DNA of 64,000 nt from Halichondria panicea (taxonomy: Eukaryota > Porifera > Demospongiae > Suberitida > Halichondriidae): assembly GCF_963675165.1 (NCBI RefSeq), contig NC_087377.1, forward strand, positions 17,340,518 through 17,404,517, read 5' to 3'. Made by a program: the position numbers and the translations under genes. This document shows positions 25,703 through 38,337 of the stretch, piece after piece. The notes beneath the pieces are model-generated. The model worked only from the letters and a program-made list of their open reading frames with translations, had not been told where the DNA came from and did no database searches. The stretch's first letter is position 1. Each line of letters starts with the position of its first letter.

Positions 25703-25916
25703 TACTGTATAGCGGGTAATTTTCAGGGGACAAAATATTCGTGGTTCAGCAATATTGAGACATTTCGTGGGTAATATTTTCGTGGTTGCTGCTTGCACTG
25801 CAGGTAAAGGTAGGCATGGTCGCTTCATTCGTGGGTAATATTCATGGTCAGACCTCCAACCACGAAAACGAAAACCACGAATATTTTGCCCCACGAAAAT
25901 TACATGCTATACGGTA
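25703..25916. mobile_element. MITE with terminal inverted repeats and TA ends
   Basis: The two ends are inverted copies over about 40 bp: the left begins TACTGTATAGCGGGTAAT and the right, read on the minus strand, begins TACCGTATAGCATGTAAT, both continuing through AAAATATTCGTGG. TA at each end fits a Tc1/mariner-like target. There is no coding capacity. A relative lies at 30157-30488. Confidence 0.7.
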
Positions 25917-26223
25917 CAATAGTATGATCTGGCTAAGCAGCAAGTAACGGGAGCAAAAAAATAAAACTAGACTTAGATAGGGCTGAAACTTTTGAGAACG
26001 AGTTTTAGTAGAATCATAACACTAATAGTATCTTATTGCACTAGATTATAATGTTACTTCAAGATATACAGTGAAACAGTATAGCTGTACTCTAGAGGTG
26101 GCATAGGTCCGCTATGGAGTCCATTAATTAACCTGACTGTATTCTATAATAATCTCTATAGAGTGACTAGAATAAGAAAAGCTTCACTACAACTCTACAC
26201 ACTAACTGACATGACACAACTCA

Positions 26224-26840
26224 CTAGTCGAGCCACTTTGATTTCTTGCTCTTGGACTTAAACAAAGCCGAGTCAGCACTCATCCACAGAGAACAGTTAG
26301 CTACTTAACTTCTTGGGAGGCAATAAAGAGAGTGATGGTGCTTTATCTGCATTCAAGTAGTTGTATAGTGATATACAGTGTTAGCATGTACTGTAGCAGG
26401 TGAGGTGCAAAATTTTGCGTTTTTCGAGGGCAGAGCAGCTAACGTGAACATTAAAACTGGGATAAAGCTATTGATGGGTGTGGTTTCCTAACATTGAAAC
26501 GTGAATATTAGACCCCATGAACATTTCTGATAGCCCAAGAGCCGCTATACAGCAAAACTAAGGATTATGATGACTGTTTTACAAAATACTACACGATGAC
26601 CCTTTACCTAGTATGCTCCACTAAGATCTTACCTAACATAACACGTTATAATAACAGTAAGTAAATAACAGGACCTTTACCTAATAGCGAGAGGTACTTC
26701 TCTTTGTACTCATTTTTCCGCTCCTTCTCAAAGTCCTTACGTAAACTTTTACCTCCAGTTTGGTGACACAAGCAGAAACGGAATTATTTTGCTCCTGTAG
26801 GGCAGAGGCTGAGGACTCGACAGTCGCCTTGTCTCTGTGG
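26224..26840 (-). other. Exon-like coiled-coil fragments, unidentified gene remnant
   Basis: On the minus strand, 26750-26840 reads ATVESSASALQEQNNSVSA and 26690-26745 reads SLRKDFEKERKNEYKEKYL, both helix/coiled-coil-like but in different frames, separated by a short A run. Further on, 26224-26284 reads MSADSALFKSKSKKSKWLD-stop. The last piece recurs at 45024-45084 with a clean CAG acceptor, which is lost here. Together they look like the decayed 3' end of a gene; I do not recognise it. Confidence 0.3.
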
Positions 26841-26859
26841 TAGGGGTGAGTGAGGGGGC

Positions 26860-26893
<34 letters not shown>

Positions 26894-26989
26894 AGAAATA
26901 AGGGTAACTAGTAAAATCATAAATTCAATAATAATTATTACATGAAATTATAGAGAGAAATGGGAGGAATACAGATGACCTTAATCAAA

Positions 26990-27870
26990 AACTTGCAGTT
27001 AAGCATGGGCTTATAATCGAGTAAGCGCTAATAATCCAGTTTCTACAGGTACAATAACCAATACTCTAGCCTTTATAGGAGTACTAAAACAGAGCACTGG
27101 TTTGGTGGCAACATTCCTGTCCTATGAATTGCATTTTATGACGTGTTCAAATAGTTATTCATGGACACAGACACGTAAACCACAAATTAGAACTAACAAT
27201 TAACAAATGCATATAAATAAGCATAATCACAATTTGCAGAACGGAGCTTTGACTCCAACATGGTCTCAGACAAGGCCCAAGGCTACGACCCAAAGGCCCC
27301 GGCAGGCAGAAATATGACTTGTGCATAAACAAATGGCTCTGGCCAAACACAAAAAGTGTGAAAACTCCTAATATTGATTCCAGTAGGACACTTCTAGGGG
27401 AGTTGTCCTTTTGGGTACTACAGAGCATTTATAAAGTCCACTGCTAAGCAACAATTATACAACCAACTGAAAATGCATTCTCAATATGCAATAATAATTA
27501 GATGTCCTTTTTGCCAGCTAGTTTCGTAGTTCTGGATGGGGATGAATCCCGTACATGTACAATGATAATACTAAGATCATCATGGCAGATTGTTCATGCA
27601 TGCACGAGCTCAAAGACAGATTATTATGGCCGGGGTATGCATATTTTGATATTCGAAATTCGGGAAAAGCTATTTCACAATTATAATAATTATGATTGCA
27701 TTTACCGGAGAGTGTGGAGGAGGCAGTGACCACTGGAGAGAAGCTTGCTCTCGGAGGTTTGAACTCTTAGGCATTCAGCTTGAACTTGACGTCTTTGCAT
27801 TGGGGTTCAGCTTGAACATGGCCCTGAGGAATCGCAAACTCAGTACACGTACACGCGCATGTACTAAACT
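26990..27870. repeat. Segmental duplication, second copy at about 45290-46070
   Basis: About 750 bp (27040-27830) is nearly identical to 45295-46070, including the TGGTCTCAGACAAGGCCC stretch and the end at TTCAGCTTGAAC. The 44-kb copy lacks the 26490-27040 interval. Open frames inside it (for example minus strand 27159-27428) are shared only because the DNA is a recent duplicate, and they resemble no known protein. The rest of 27870-28560 shows no gene. Confidence 0.65.
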
Positions 27871-28559
27871 ATGCGTGTTATTTATGCGTGTTATTTAAAT
27901 ATTGTCCACGCTTATTTTCCACAATTTGGGCATGAATTTCATATTGATTTAAGCACACTATGCACTATAAAGAAGCTACCGTAGATAGCGGGTATATTTC
28001 GAGGGTATAAAAAAGGTAGACTGGCGCGTAGCGTGAGCGACTGGCCAACTGCTTATCAGTCACTCGTCTCAGCGGAATATATGGATCATAATAATGACAT
28101 TACCAAACATGAATATCGTTATAGATAATGTGGTTAAATTTTGCTTTAGCTACTATGGAATATAATGTACTCAATCCCTGAAGTGTAAGTGCGGTTACAA
28201 TTACAGGGCTAATATGACATTGAGCAATCTGATAGGCTGCAATGCTCGTTGTGATAACACGACCCCTGGCTATAAGGTCAAATACTCGTGTCATTAGAGC
28301 CCTTGTCAGAGCTTGCTACATGATGGTAGTCTACTGGCGCACTCTTCAACACACAGTTTCAAACAGCTTTCCGGACCATCCAAACAAAATCAAATGCGTC
28401 CTATAGGAACAGTGTACATGAAAATGTTGACAGTAGGTATATCCTATCAGGCTATTAAATAACAACACTATCACTCACTCATCATCCTGAGTTTGTCATC
28501 AGACTTGCATCTTTACGAGCAGCTTCGTCATGTAGGATCATCTGATTGGTCAGGAACTT

Positions 28560-28690
28560 GCCATTCCCACCTCCTCAGCAATGGTCTCTCTCCATGGTCC
28601 TGGCTATGTCACTGTGACTCACAATAGGACTGGACAAAGCCTCCAGCCGCTCCAGCCCAGGCAATAGATTTTGGCCATCTTCAAAACGTG
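28560..28690 (-). pseudogene. Antisense relic of a Death-domain exon
   Basis: The minus strand reads LERLEALSSPIVSHSDIAR then TMERDH, closely matching the end of the Death exons of genes B-D (VVKALSSPIVG, IEKDH). Only the last third of the domain remains and it is followed by a stop. Orientation is opposite to the array genes. Its 5' side lies close to the left end of the large transposon, so the rest was probably lost before or at that insertion. Confidence 0.5.
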
Positions 28691-30156
28691 ATTTGCTGAT
28701 TCAGCATTTTTATTACAGAAAGTATGAGGGGTGAGTAGTGCCAAAAGGAGGGTGTTTGTTTGGTGGCGGCGGCTTAACTTCGAAGGTGGCGGCGGCTTAA
28801 CCTCGAATGTGGCGGAGGCTGTTTCCTTCTTCTATCTATGGCGGCTGGTGTTTTTTGGTGGCGGTAGTATGGCAAGCGGTTTGTAACATAAAGAAATGAT
28901 GGCGTTATGACGTTTGAATGTTATAACATGACGTACGTGACCTTATAACGTGGCATACAGCATGACGTACGTATGGGTACGTGACCTTATAACGTGGCGT
29001 ACATAACCTTATAGCATGACGTATGTGACCTTATAACCTTTTCATATGCGCATGCGCATAAGCAACCTTGCATGCCTTAGCTTTCATAACAAGCTAGCTA
29101 GCTAGAATGGCTGAGCAGGATGAATTGTTTGGAGCATGGAGTCAATACTTTATTGATGTCAGTAGATTCCTAGAGAACACAGAACATCAACATGAATAGC
29201 GAATCGAGAATTTTGTGACTATGTTTTGTCAAGACTAGAAGTTTGTCTGAGTACTTGCATGCAACTATCTGATCAAATGCTGCAAGGGGGTTCTGAAGTT
29301 GGAGAAGAAGATGAGCTAGTAATCAATCGAATTTGGCTCATCTACTAGAGTGCCTGAGAAGTGTACACAGACAGTGGGTGCAATATGAAGAGATGTTGGA
29401 TGTAGAAACCAACAAATTCCAGTATCAAGCTGCTAGAAGAATCTTGGGAAGAGGAAGACCTAAGTTTGAAATTGAAAAGGAACAACTAGTGTACCTATCA
29501 TCACTAAATTTTAACTAGACTGAAATTGCGGCCCTGCTGGGTGTGTCTTGTATGATAAGTTTTTGACTGATAAACATAAGTAATACATGTTTTACTAGTG
29601 TATACAGAAGACGAGTTGAGTTTGAATTGCTGGATGACTCTGCAACAACTTTATCAAATGATGAGCTCAATAGAATTGTCAAGGAAATTCATTCAGAATC
29701 CCCGACGTTAAGAGTCATTATGATGGTATGTGGAAGGCTGAGAAGAATGGGATTAATGTCAAGGGATAGAGTCCGATGTTCTCTAAGGTCATCTGACCCA
29801 TTAAGTGCAGCTTCAAGATTGATGGGTGGTCTTAGTCGACGATAGCCTTACTCAGTTGCTGGTCCAAACTCCCTCTGGCATATTGGTGGGTATAATTATT
29901 ATTTGTACAAGTTTTTGTAAATGCATATTGAAAACTGGAACCATATACATGTAGATATAATTATAGGAAAAATAGGAAAGAGGGATTAATCTTGTCCCCC
30001 GCAATAACTTTAAGGCCTTACAGGCCTTCTTTAAGTCTCCCAAAAGCTTGATGTTGATTGTTGGAAAATAGCTAAAGGTATCCATGTAAAGCAGCCCTCC
30101 AAATATGGGACATGCACGGCCCTCCATAATATGCAATTTTGTAACCTCTAAAAGTA

Positions 30157-30488
30157 CTGTATAGCAGGTTATTTCGGGTTATTTAGTCAGCAGGGTGTCA
30201 TTTACAGGACTTTGAAGTAGCGAGTGGAAATAAGGGGGGTCTAAAAGTCACCATAATTATTTTAACACCCTGTTTAATAATTAATAACAGAGACATGACT
30301 GGTGTTCATTCGAAGGTCAATCTAGGATAAATTCTAGTGGGTTTTGAGATTGCCTTTCCATATTCCTGAATGCAGATGTTTAGGGGGGGAGCGGGAGGAA
30401 GTCCATTCGTGGATCTTATTTTCTGCTTGCACTGCAGGTAAAGGTAGTCAAGGTCGCTGGGTAAAATATTCGTGGTCCGGCTATACTG
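30157..30488. mobile_element. MITE inserted at TA inside an older repeat
   Basis: The ends are CTGTATAGC and GCTATACTG, flanked by TA on both sides (30155-30156 and 30489-30490). Removing the insert restores CTAAAAGTAGCGACTGCTG, the exact sequence of the uninterrupted repeat at about 6400. The interior shares TGCTTGCACTGCAGGTAAAG with the MITE at 25703. Confidence 0.75.
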
Positions 30489-31538
30489 TAGCGACTGCTG
30501 TGTTGACAATATTTTTGTATGTCACATTCTAAATAGAGGTCAAACTATATAGCCTCTATAGAGAAACAACGATCAAATATGCAACACCAAGACTTCAACA
30601 TAATTTTTCAACCTCCAAAATTAGGCTTTAAAAGTGTCACCTTAGATCGAATAAATATACGGTATCATCCTTTTGATATTCGTCAAAATCTGCCCTTGTA
30701 TAAAGCCCACACTCAAATAGTAGTAGCCTCTAAAATTAATCCCCATCTTCAGTGCGATAAAAGCCGCTCTCAAATAGTAGCCTCAATAAACTTTAACCGT
30801 AATCACCTCTGAGTCATATTGATACTGGTATCTACAGTAGCTGCTAGCTAAGTAGCAGCTTTTTAGTGTAGACTTTCACATGGTAGACTTTGAGTTTGTG
30901 CAGGTGAAAAGAACTTACCTGCTAAACCACTTCCTGTTGAACTGGTATGCTACTTATCAAAGAGTTGTCCCAGCGTAGAACTAACCACAAATTACATAAT
31001 GCGTGGATGGATGCCAAACATTTAGCCGCGACAAGCAGCCATAGATGTGTTTGTAATTGAGTCTGCATGGTAACATTAATAAATAAGCGCGAGTATTAAT
31101 TTGTGACTTGTGTATTCTTATCAAAGAAGAGTTATTCCGTGCGTGAGATTCTTTACGCACGGTTAAAAGTAGCCCTTTCCAAAGGCAAAAAAGGAAGCGG
31201 TCTCATTTTACTGGAGCGTTAGTAGACGTAATGAACACCTTTCTGGTCTCTCGAATTCTAATTGCTAGCAAAATATCGTATATAGCTGCAGCCTCTGATC
31301 AAGTAGTACGAGTAACAAGCAATGGCAAGGCTTCTAATTGGCCCTTGCCTGTGTTTGTTATGAGTGTTCTTAATCCCTTATACGAGTAACCTAATCGTTT
31401 ATGATGCCGTTCTCAGGAATTTTAATAATATTTTTAGCCGCAGCTGTTGTTTGAACCCTGTGCAATTACTGATCCGTATGTGATACGCTTTTAATTACCC
31501 TGGGCAGCCCCGTAAACCCAAACCAGTTAGACCATTAT

Positions 31539-31880
31539 TATGCCTCGGTGCGCATGCGCAAGCGAGGTATACGTTTGTGTGTCTATGTGTGTGTAGACTG
31601 CAATCAAGTGCAAGTAAGAGTTTCTATAGGATTCTATAGTCATGTTTACTTGGATTTTAATTCGTGGATTTGCAAAATAATGCTTCGTTCTCGAGTTACG
31701 CCTAGTTTTGCTTACTTGGAATGCCATTGCAGTCTTTTCAGAAGCCGGGCACGTAGCCAAACTTATTTACCGAGTGTTGCTACTCTACTTAGTAGTTAGC
31801 TCTGCACTAGAATGCTAGCTATTGGTAGCTGCATTACAAGAGTGAGAAGAGAGCTGCAAGGCTCTGCTGATGCAGCCATT
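31539..31880. repeat. Dispersed repeat related to the USF intronic insertion
   Basis: Starts TTATGCCTCGGTGCGC and shares several blocks with 3948-4345 and 12621-13010 (TTCTATAGG, CTTGGATTTTAATTC-like, CTCGAGTTA). The diverged similarity shows an old repeat family present both in the transposon intron and in the USF pseudogenes. Confidence 0.55.
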
Positions 31881-34540
31881 AATTTTAGACTTGAACTTTT
31901 GGCATCGATTGTTTTATTGTTTAAATAATCATGGTCAATCATTACCCACTCTAAGTTTGCATGCAGCAAAATCAAAAATGTTTATCATGTGTATAAAAGC
32001 TATTAGTAGCTTTATGTTATGTAGCTTTGGCATCTCCATCGAGGCGTCAGCACCCGCGGTGCTTTCATTATAGTATTGACTAATTTTCATCACATTAAAA
32101 TTAATTATGGTTGAATTATCTTGTTTCAGATTCACATCATAAGCTTATTAGATGGAGAATCGTCACTCGTGGCTGCATTGACGGCTGCAGTAGGCTGGTG
32201 ACTTTCTTGAAGTGTTGTGGCAATAATAAATCGTCAACCGTGTACGAATTATTTTTGTGTGCAGTTCAAAAGCATCAGCTGCCATCTCGTATAATTATAA
32301 GAATGGACCAAGGTGGGGAAAATGTATTGGTCGCACGTCACATGTTAGGACATGATATGAGGAGTGTGATTGTAGGAGCCTCGGTCCATAATCAACGCAT
32401 AGAGCGACTATATGGAGGGACATGCACCGCTGTGACTATTCTCTTTTACAAGCTGTTTTACTTTATGGAACAAGTGGATCTATTAGACTGTTTGAATGAG
32501 ACACATCTGTATTCCCTTCATTATAATGTGTTCATTCCACGTATTAATCAGGCACTTGCACTGTTCATTGGTGGATGGAACCATCACTCAATCCGAACTG
32601 CACACCGTAAGTCTCCACACCAGTTGTTTACAACAGGGGCACTACTTTTGCAGCACGACTCGCAGCTTTGGATTTTTTTGAGAATGTGGAGGAAGAATAT
32701 GGAATTGATATGGAAGGCCCCATCCCGTCTCAGGGACGTTCTATAGTTGTGCCTGAGGTGCCAATAAGGCTAAGTTCAGAGAATTTTGCTCTCCTACAGC
32801 AAGCTGTTAATCCGTTAGCACCTTCTGATGAGTTTGGCATTGATTTGTATGAACAAGTTTTGCAGTTTATGTTAACGATTACGGTATAAAACATGACCAT
32901 GATGACTCAATTTTGATGTTATTCTTACATAATTATTATTTTGATGCATGCCATTGTGATGCTCAGTAAACAAAGCTCATAATTATCAACATGAAAAATG
33001 ATTAATGAGAGTATGCATGCAGTACATAGCTATAAGCCAAAACAATACTACCTATATAATGAAAGGGAGTTATTGTTAGAATTGACGATAATCATATAAT
33101 TATTATGAACATCCATGAAGGTGATTGATTGAAATGAAGGATGACACTGAGAGTAAGCTAGCTATAGCACAGCAAAAACACATATGTTATATGGGATGCA
33201 TCATCGTATTTTAGTGTTAAAATGACAGAAATTTATGTCTTTCAATGAAGTAAAACATGTAGTAATAATTATCATGCATGTTACAACAGTAATAACAATT
33301 AACACACCACCAGAGATAGGTGTACAAGTGTATAAATTATTACAAGTATATAGTGTAAAGATAAAAATTAATAGTTTAGTATTCGTGAGGAATAGTAAGT
33401 CCAACTTATAGTCAATGGCAGCAGATAGAGTTAATGATCATTGATGTTTCTTCCTGCGTGTTAAAGGAGATGCGGCCAATACAATTGTGTAGCTATAGAT
33501 TAGACTCATGCATAAAAAAACTATTTTTGCATGCAATGTATGCGTGTGCATGTTCAAGACATGGCAAGGTACATTCCAAATTTAATCTACATCTGAATTG
33601 TCGTAGCTTTATATTATAGCTAGCCTCGATCCCAGGCCGAGTTTTCGCTTTTATAACGTTTAGGTGAACAACTATAGGCCTGCACTAGTTGTCTGCGCAT
33701 GCATGCGCCAGTCATTCAAGTAGATTAAAAATTAGACTAATGGATATTTTTGTTCACATTTATATTCGTGTACTATCGTACTAGCAGTCAGTATCCCGTT
33801 TATCATTAATCGATTGGAATGGCTCTTAATTATTTAGAAAACATTATTCTGAAGACAGAAGAACAAGTGAGGAGGCTACAAATCTTGACAATTAAAGCTC
33901 GTCAAGGTCAGATTTGTTGTGTGGTTCTATCATATCAAGTCATTTTTGTTTGGAAAGATCTAGATCCATTATTGGTATAATTATCTTATGGTGGATGAAG
34001 TGAAGAGTGCATGTGAGCTAGAGGACTTGGTGGTGCCATCATCAGGGGGATTGACAATGACCTGTTTAATACGACACATTTAATTTACATCGCATGTACA
34101 CATATATTATTATAGAATGTCTATACTTCTCTGCACAAGAGCAATGATAATATCCAGCTATCCCAACAGTGCTCCTCTTTTCTACTAAGGGAGGAGACTG
34201 GATAGTGTGAGGTAAGGTTGAAACCCTCTTTTTGTCTTTGGTAATCTTTCCTATACTCACAGGACTGGAGTGTATATGTATACCTGTTCATTCGAGTGTT
34301 GTTTCTGGCAGCTCAGAGCCATGAAGAGAATCTACCTTTCTCAAACATAAATTATGAGTTACAAATAGAGGTCTAGAATATCAGAGAGGTCCAGCAGCCT
34401 GCTAAACCTTCATAATTTGAGGCATTCAATCATCATCCATGAAGTTACATGCCCTAGCTGGGTCACTATAATCATGCTGCAGCACAACTGCATGGCAACT
34501 CTCCTTGTGAAGCAGCTCTCTATAATGTGTATACTATATG

Positions 34541-34723
34541 TACCATACGGGTGGAAAATTTTCAATATTTAGAACATTTCGCGGGTAGTAGGGTGTTGTG
34601 GCACCTATCTTGCATGCGCATATGAAGCCTTCCACGGGTTCTAATTTTCGTGTTCTGCATGCAGCCACCCACAAAAAACGCGAAATTAAAAAACACCTCG
34701 AAATTTTCCACCGGCATACGGTA
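34541..34723. mobile_element. Short MITE with inverted ends
   Basis: Left TACCATACGGGTGGAAAAT and right (minus strand) TACCGTATGCCGGTGGAAA are inverted copies of roughly 22 bp, with TA at each end. There is no ORF, and the length is about 180 bp. Confidence 0.6.
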
Positions 34724-34880
34724 TCTGTGAATTTTCTATAATACAATGTATTATTGGTTAATTAGCCGACACAAATACAATGAAAATTTTAAGCATGCGC
34801 TGACAACTATAATTTATAGGACCATAGTTAGTTCTGAGACACCAGTGACAAATTAAATCTTATTTCAGAAAACACATGCA

Positions 34881-35838
34881 TGGCATTAGCCTCGATCCCA
34901 GGCCGAGTTTTCGCTTTTATAACAGTTAGGCGAACAACGAGGCTAGCATGGCATAAACACAAAAATCACGTGAGGATAAAATATACATAATAATAATTTA
35001 TAAGATTTATAAGTAAATAGGTTCAACGAGTTTAGAGTTCAGTTACTATATACAGTTTATTATTCCAGAGTGAACATTAATTTTATGAGCTAAAAATATA
35101 TAACATTGCAGTCTTACCATGGCATTAGCCTCGATCCCAGGCCGAGTTTTCGCTTTTATAACAGTTAGGCAAACAACGAGGCTAGCATGGCATAAACACA
35201 AAAATCACGTGAGGATAAAATATACATAATAATAATTTATAAGATTTATAAGTAAATAGGTTCAACGAGTTTAGAGTTCAGTTACTATATACAGTTTATT
35301 ATTCCAGAGTGAACATTAATTTTATGAGCTAAAAATATATAACATTGCAGTCTTACCATGGCATTAGCCTCGATCCCAGGCCGAGTTTTCGCTTTTATAA
35401 CAGTTAGGCAAACAACGAGGCTAGCATGGCATAAACACAAAAATCACGTGAGGATAAAATATACATAATAATAATTTATAAGATTTATAAGTAAATAGGT
35501 TCAACGAGTTTAGAGTTCAGTTACTATATACAGTTTATTATTCCAGAGTGAACATTAATTTTATGAGCTAAAAATATATAACATTGCAGTCTTACCATGG
35601 CATTAGCCTCGATCCCAGGCCGAGTTTTCGCTTTTATAACAGTTAGGCAAACAACGAGGCTAGCATGGCATAAACACAAAAATCACGTGAGGATAAAATA
35701 TACATAATAATAATTTATAAGATTTATAAGTAAATAGGTTCAACGAGTTTAGAGTTCAGTTACTATATACAGTTTATTATTCCAGAGTGAACATTAATTT
35801 TATGAGCTAAAAATATAGCATAACATTGCAGTCTTACC
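34881..35838. repeat. Tandem array, four units of 239-240 bp
   Basis: Units begin GGCATTAGCCTCGATCCC at 34881, 35121, 35360 and 35599 and are almost identical, differing by one or two bases and a short indel at the end of the last unit. Each unit starts with a ~60-bp module bounded by TAGCCTCG and CGAGGCTA in inverted orientation; a lone related module sits at 33622-33680. Near-identity implies recent unequal exchange or replication slippage. Confidence 0.9.
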
Positions 35839-36780
35839 AGGATTTCTATATATAGCGGCTTTAGCAGTTGCCGATTATTATTATCCTTGTGTATATATAT
35901 AATTCCATTAAACGACAGATTATCGTTTCTTGTTGGTAGTGTCCTATACACCAATTTCAACAGTATCATAATATCTGACAAACCACTTTAAAGAAACTCA
36001 GGTACTCAGATTTGCTTTGCTTTCTTTCTCTATCTTTATTACCTGGAATTCTTAAGAACCGTTAGTTCTAACACTTCCATTCATATTGGATACTTGTTGC
36101 ACATTGGATAAGGAGTGAAGGCTATTGAGGGTGCATATGCATGGTATTGTAGCAGCTATAAGGTGAATCAACAAATCTTAGACCTGGTATACATAATTGC
36201 TGATGGATCAGTGGACCAAAGTGGCCAACTTCAATTTAGAATCTGGTGCGTATATGAAATTAGGTTCTGCTGCCATGGCTATGAGCTTTTACACAGTGCA
36301 TGCGCAGTGGACCAAAATGGCCAAGTTAAATTTAGGACTGCCATCACAGAATCTGGTGCTATCAGCTCGTGTATGCATAGCTATCACTGGACCATGCAAA
36401 GTGAAGTGAGCTCTGACAGTCTGTGCATGAGGTTCCATTCAGCAAGCTTTTTTTAGGTGATCAATGCAGTTATACCAGGAACAGCTAATATAATTCTAGC
36501 TTCCTGTAAAAGGTATAAATAAATTATAGCAGATTAAATATAATTATTGTATCTATAGACCAATCGTTACTGCATGAGCTGGACTTGATCGAAGCATAAT
36601 TATAATTATATATAAGCGTACAGATCTTAACACAACAATCTACCTATATAGTGACCATGTCCACTCTATCAGGCAAGCTGCTATTTCAGAAAATAGCCAA
36701 GGCTTAAAAACTCACGCTGGATACAGCATTATTATTATAAATGGCCGCACACTACCATGCATCTCAACAGCTTAATTCAA

Positions 36781-37308
36781 TCATAGATTGAAGAGTTATA
36801 GGGATAGGAAACGGTTGGTATCTCGAGTAACATCTGCGCTATATACGCTGCAGTTTAATCGAGGCCACCACAACAATATCTATTTCTACACCCATGCAGT
36901 GCATAATAAACTACAAGTAACTGTGCTTAGTCCGTGCAACTCACTTATATTTCAAGGTCTATACCTATTGTAGTAGTCATAACCAGCACGCTTACACGTT
37001 ACATGTTCCAATAGCTCTAAAACAGCCTTGGGAACATATATAACTTTATTGGAAAGTCTCTTTTTACTGGGTGTGGTCAGTCATTAGCAAGTACTACACG
37101 TGGCTCATGGACTAGGCGTGTTATAAGTTGCTGAAAGAGATGATTTCTCGAGGAAACACAGCTTTGGGAGTTACCCGGCAAAAATGTGCTTAATAGCCTC
37201 ATTCATAGGGAGTAACGCGGATAATTTTCGAGGCTCCACTGCAGATTCAATGTAAAATCATCACGTGCACCACTCCGCTTCCTATCCCTCTAACTCTTCA
37301 ATCTATGA
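36781..37308. mobile_element. 528-bp MITE with 5-bp target duplication TTCAA
   Basis: The left end TCATAGATTGAAGAGTTA and the right end, read on the minus strand, are the same for about 28 bp (through AGGGATAGGAA with one mismatch). TTCAA occurs immediately outside both ends (36776-36780 and 37309-37313). One end of a third copy is at 54283-54300. It lies nested in the large transposon and has no coding capacity. Confidence 0.8.
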
Positions 37309-38273
37309 TTCAATCAACTCAAAAACCTGAATGGAAAACACAACGATAAAACACACTTTATTAATTTGCACACACACATGCATGCAATACCATGCACATA
37401 CATTGTTAATCCAGCCACACTTAGACAGTGGAGCTTGGCAAGAATAGCGAGGTAGCCACATTTCAGAAAATAGCCACGGCTAAAACGACCCTACCTCGAA
37501 TCTAATGACTGAATGATTTTGCGGTGCAAAGATAATGCTCTTGTCTGCCAAACTACACCCAAAACGTCACATCCGGCCGTAATAAAAATAAAAACGTATA
37601 TATCACATATAGTTAGGGGCAGCCAGAACTGGCAGGTATACATTTCAAGGCAAGTGTGTAGTATAAACAACTATAGCTAGCAATCCGTGCCAAACCAAAT
37701 GGCGGGTATATTGAGGTGGCCGTACTTCAGAGAGCCAGAATAGCGAGAGTCGATGATACTGTACACACATAATATACTTTATACCCACCTCATGATAGTG
37801 TTCTCCTCTGTGGATCATTCAGATCACCACAGTCTTGTGTAGTCAGAGAGGGAGCCGATTTTAGAGGCTCTGCCTTCAGTTGAGAAAGCTACTGTAAAAG
37901 GTTTCTTCACAGGGCACTTGCATTTCCTCCACAAGGAGATTAATAACCAGCCAAATAGCACATTCACCAATGCTAGTATATACATCAGTGTTGTGATGAT
38001 TGAGGGGAAAAATAAACTGCACTGCACTTGTGAAGAGTTGAGAGTAAGGCTTCCACTGTCTGTTTGTACATCAACCGTTATGATTTAAAGTTGAGCCGCT
38101 TACACCTTTTGCATCATCACAACACCATGACATCAGGAAAGAGAGTTAACAGTCTCTGATATAGAGGGACATCCAGCCACCATGTATAACTGCAGTAGCA
38201 CTCGTGCTCCAAGGAGGTCCACATACCTTTTCCATTTTGCGCATGCGCGGTTCCTTGCACATCCTACATTACG

Positions 38274-38337
38274 TGACGTGCTTTACAGCATGACATGAGG
38301 GCCGTAAGGCCCTCACGTCATGCTGTAAAGCACGTCA
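38274..38337. other. Near-perfect 30-bp hairpin in the transposon right arm
   Basis: Two 30-base arms (38274-38303 and 38308-38337) are complementary at 29 of 30 positions around a GTAA loop. Position inside the right subterminal region suggests a structural or protein-binding role in transposition. Confidence 0.85.

Larger units (their letters stand above)
29105..32889 (+). pseudogene. Decayed integrase-type transposase of the large element
   Basis: Reading starts at 29107 (MAEQDELFGAW) and continues in pieces: a helix-turn-helix segment (about 29400-29550), a region to NSLWHI at 29887, an intron (GT at 29888, AG near 32130), then the catalytic core 32131-32650 and a C-terminal piece 32668-32889. 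The three acidic catalytic positions are recognisable ([22 protein letters not shown]). Lesions: several early stops, a stop after SLNFN (29516), a stop at 29843 before PYSVAGPNSL, and a frameshift near 32650 next to a T run. The two sides of the intron rejoin in phase to give LWHID. The family is common in animal genomes as integrase-core genes. This copy cannot make a full transposase. Confidence 0.7.

Noticed and set aside
27159..27428. 89-residue minus-strand frame conserved at 45410-45679
   Set aside because: Conserved only because the DNA is a recent segmental duplicate; no domain, splice or start context.
34881..35838. Regularly spaced repeats resembling a CRISPR array
   Set aside because: Units are directly adjacent at about 240 bp without unique spacers, in a eukaryotic genome.
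36115..36456. 113-residue frame with internal repeats (QSGQLQFR / QNGQVKFR)
   Set aside because: Lies inside the transposon beside nested MITEs; short degenerate DNA repeat explains the pattern.
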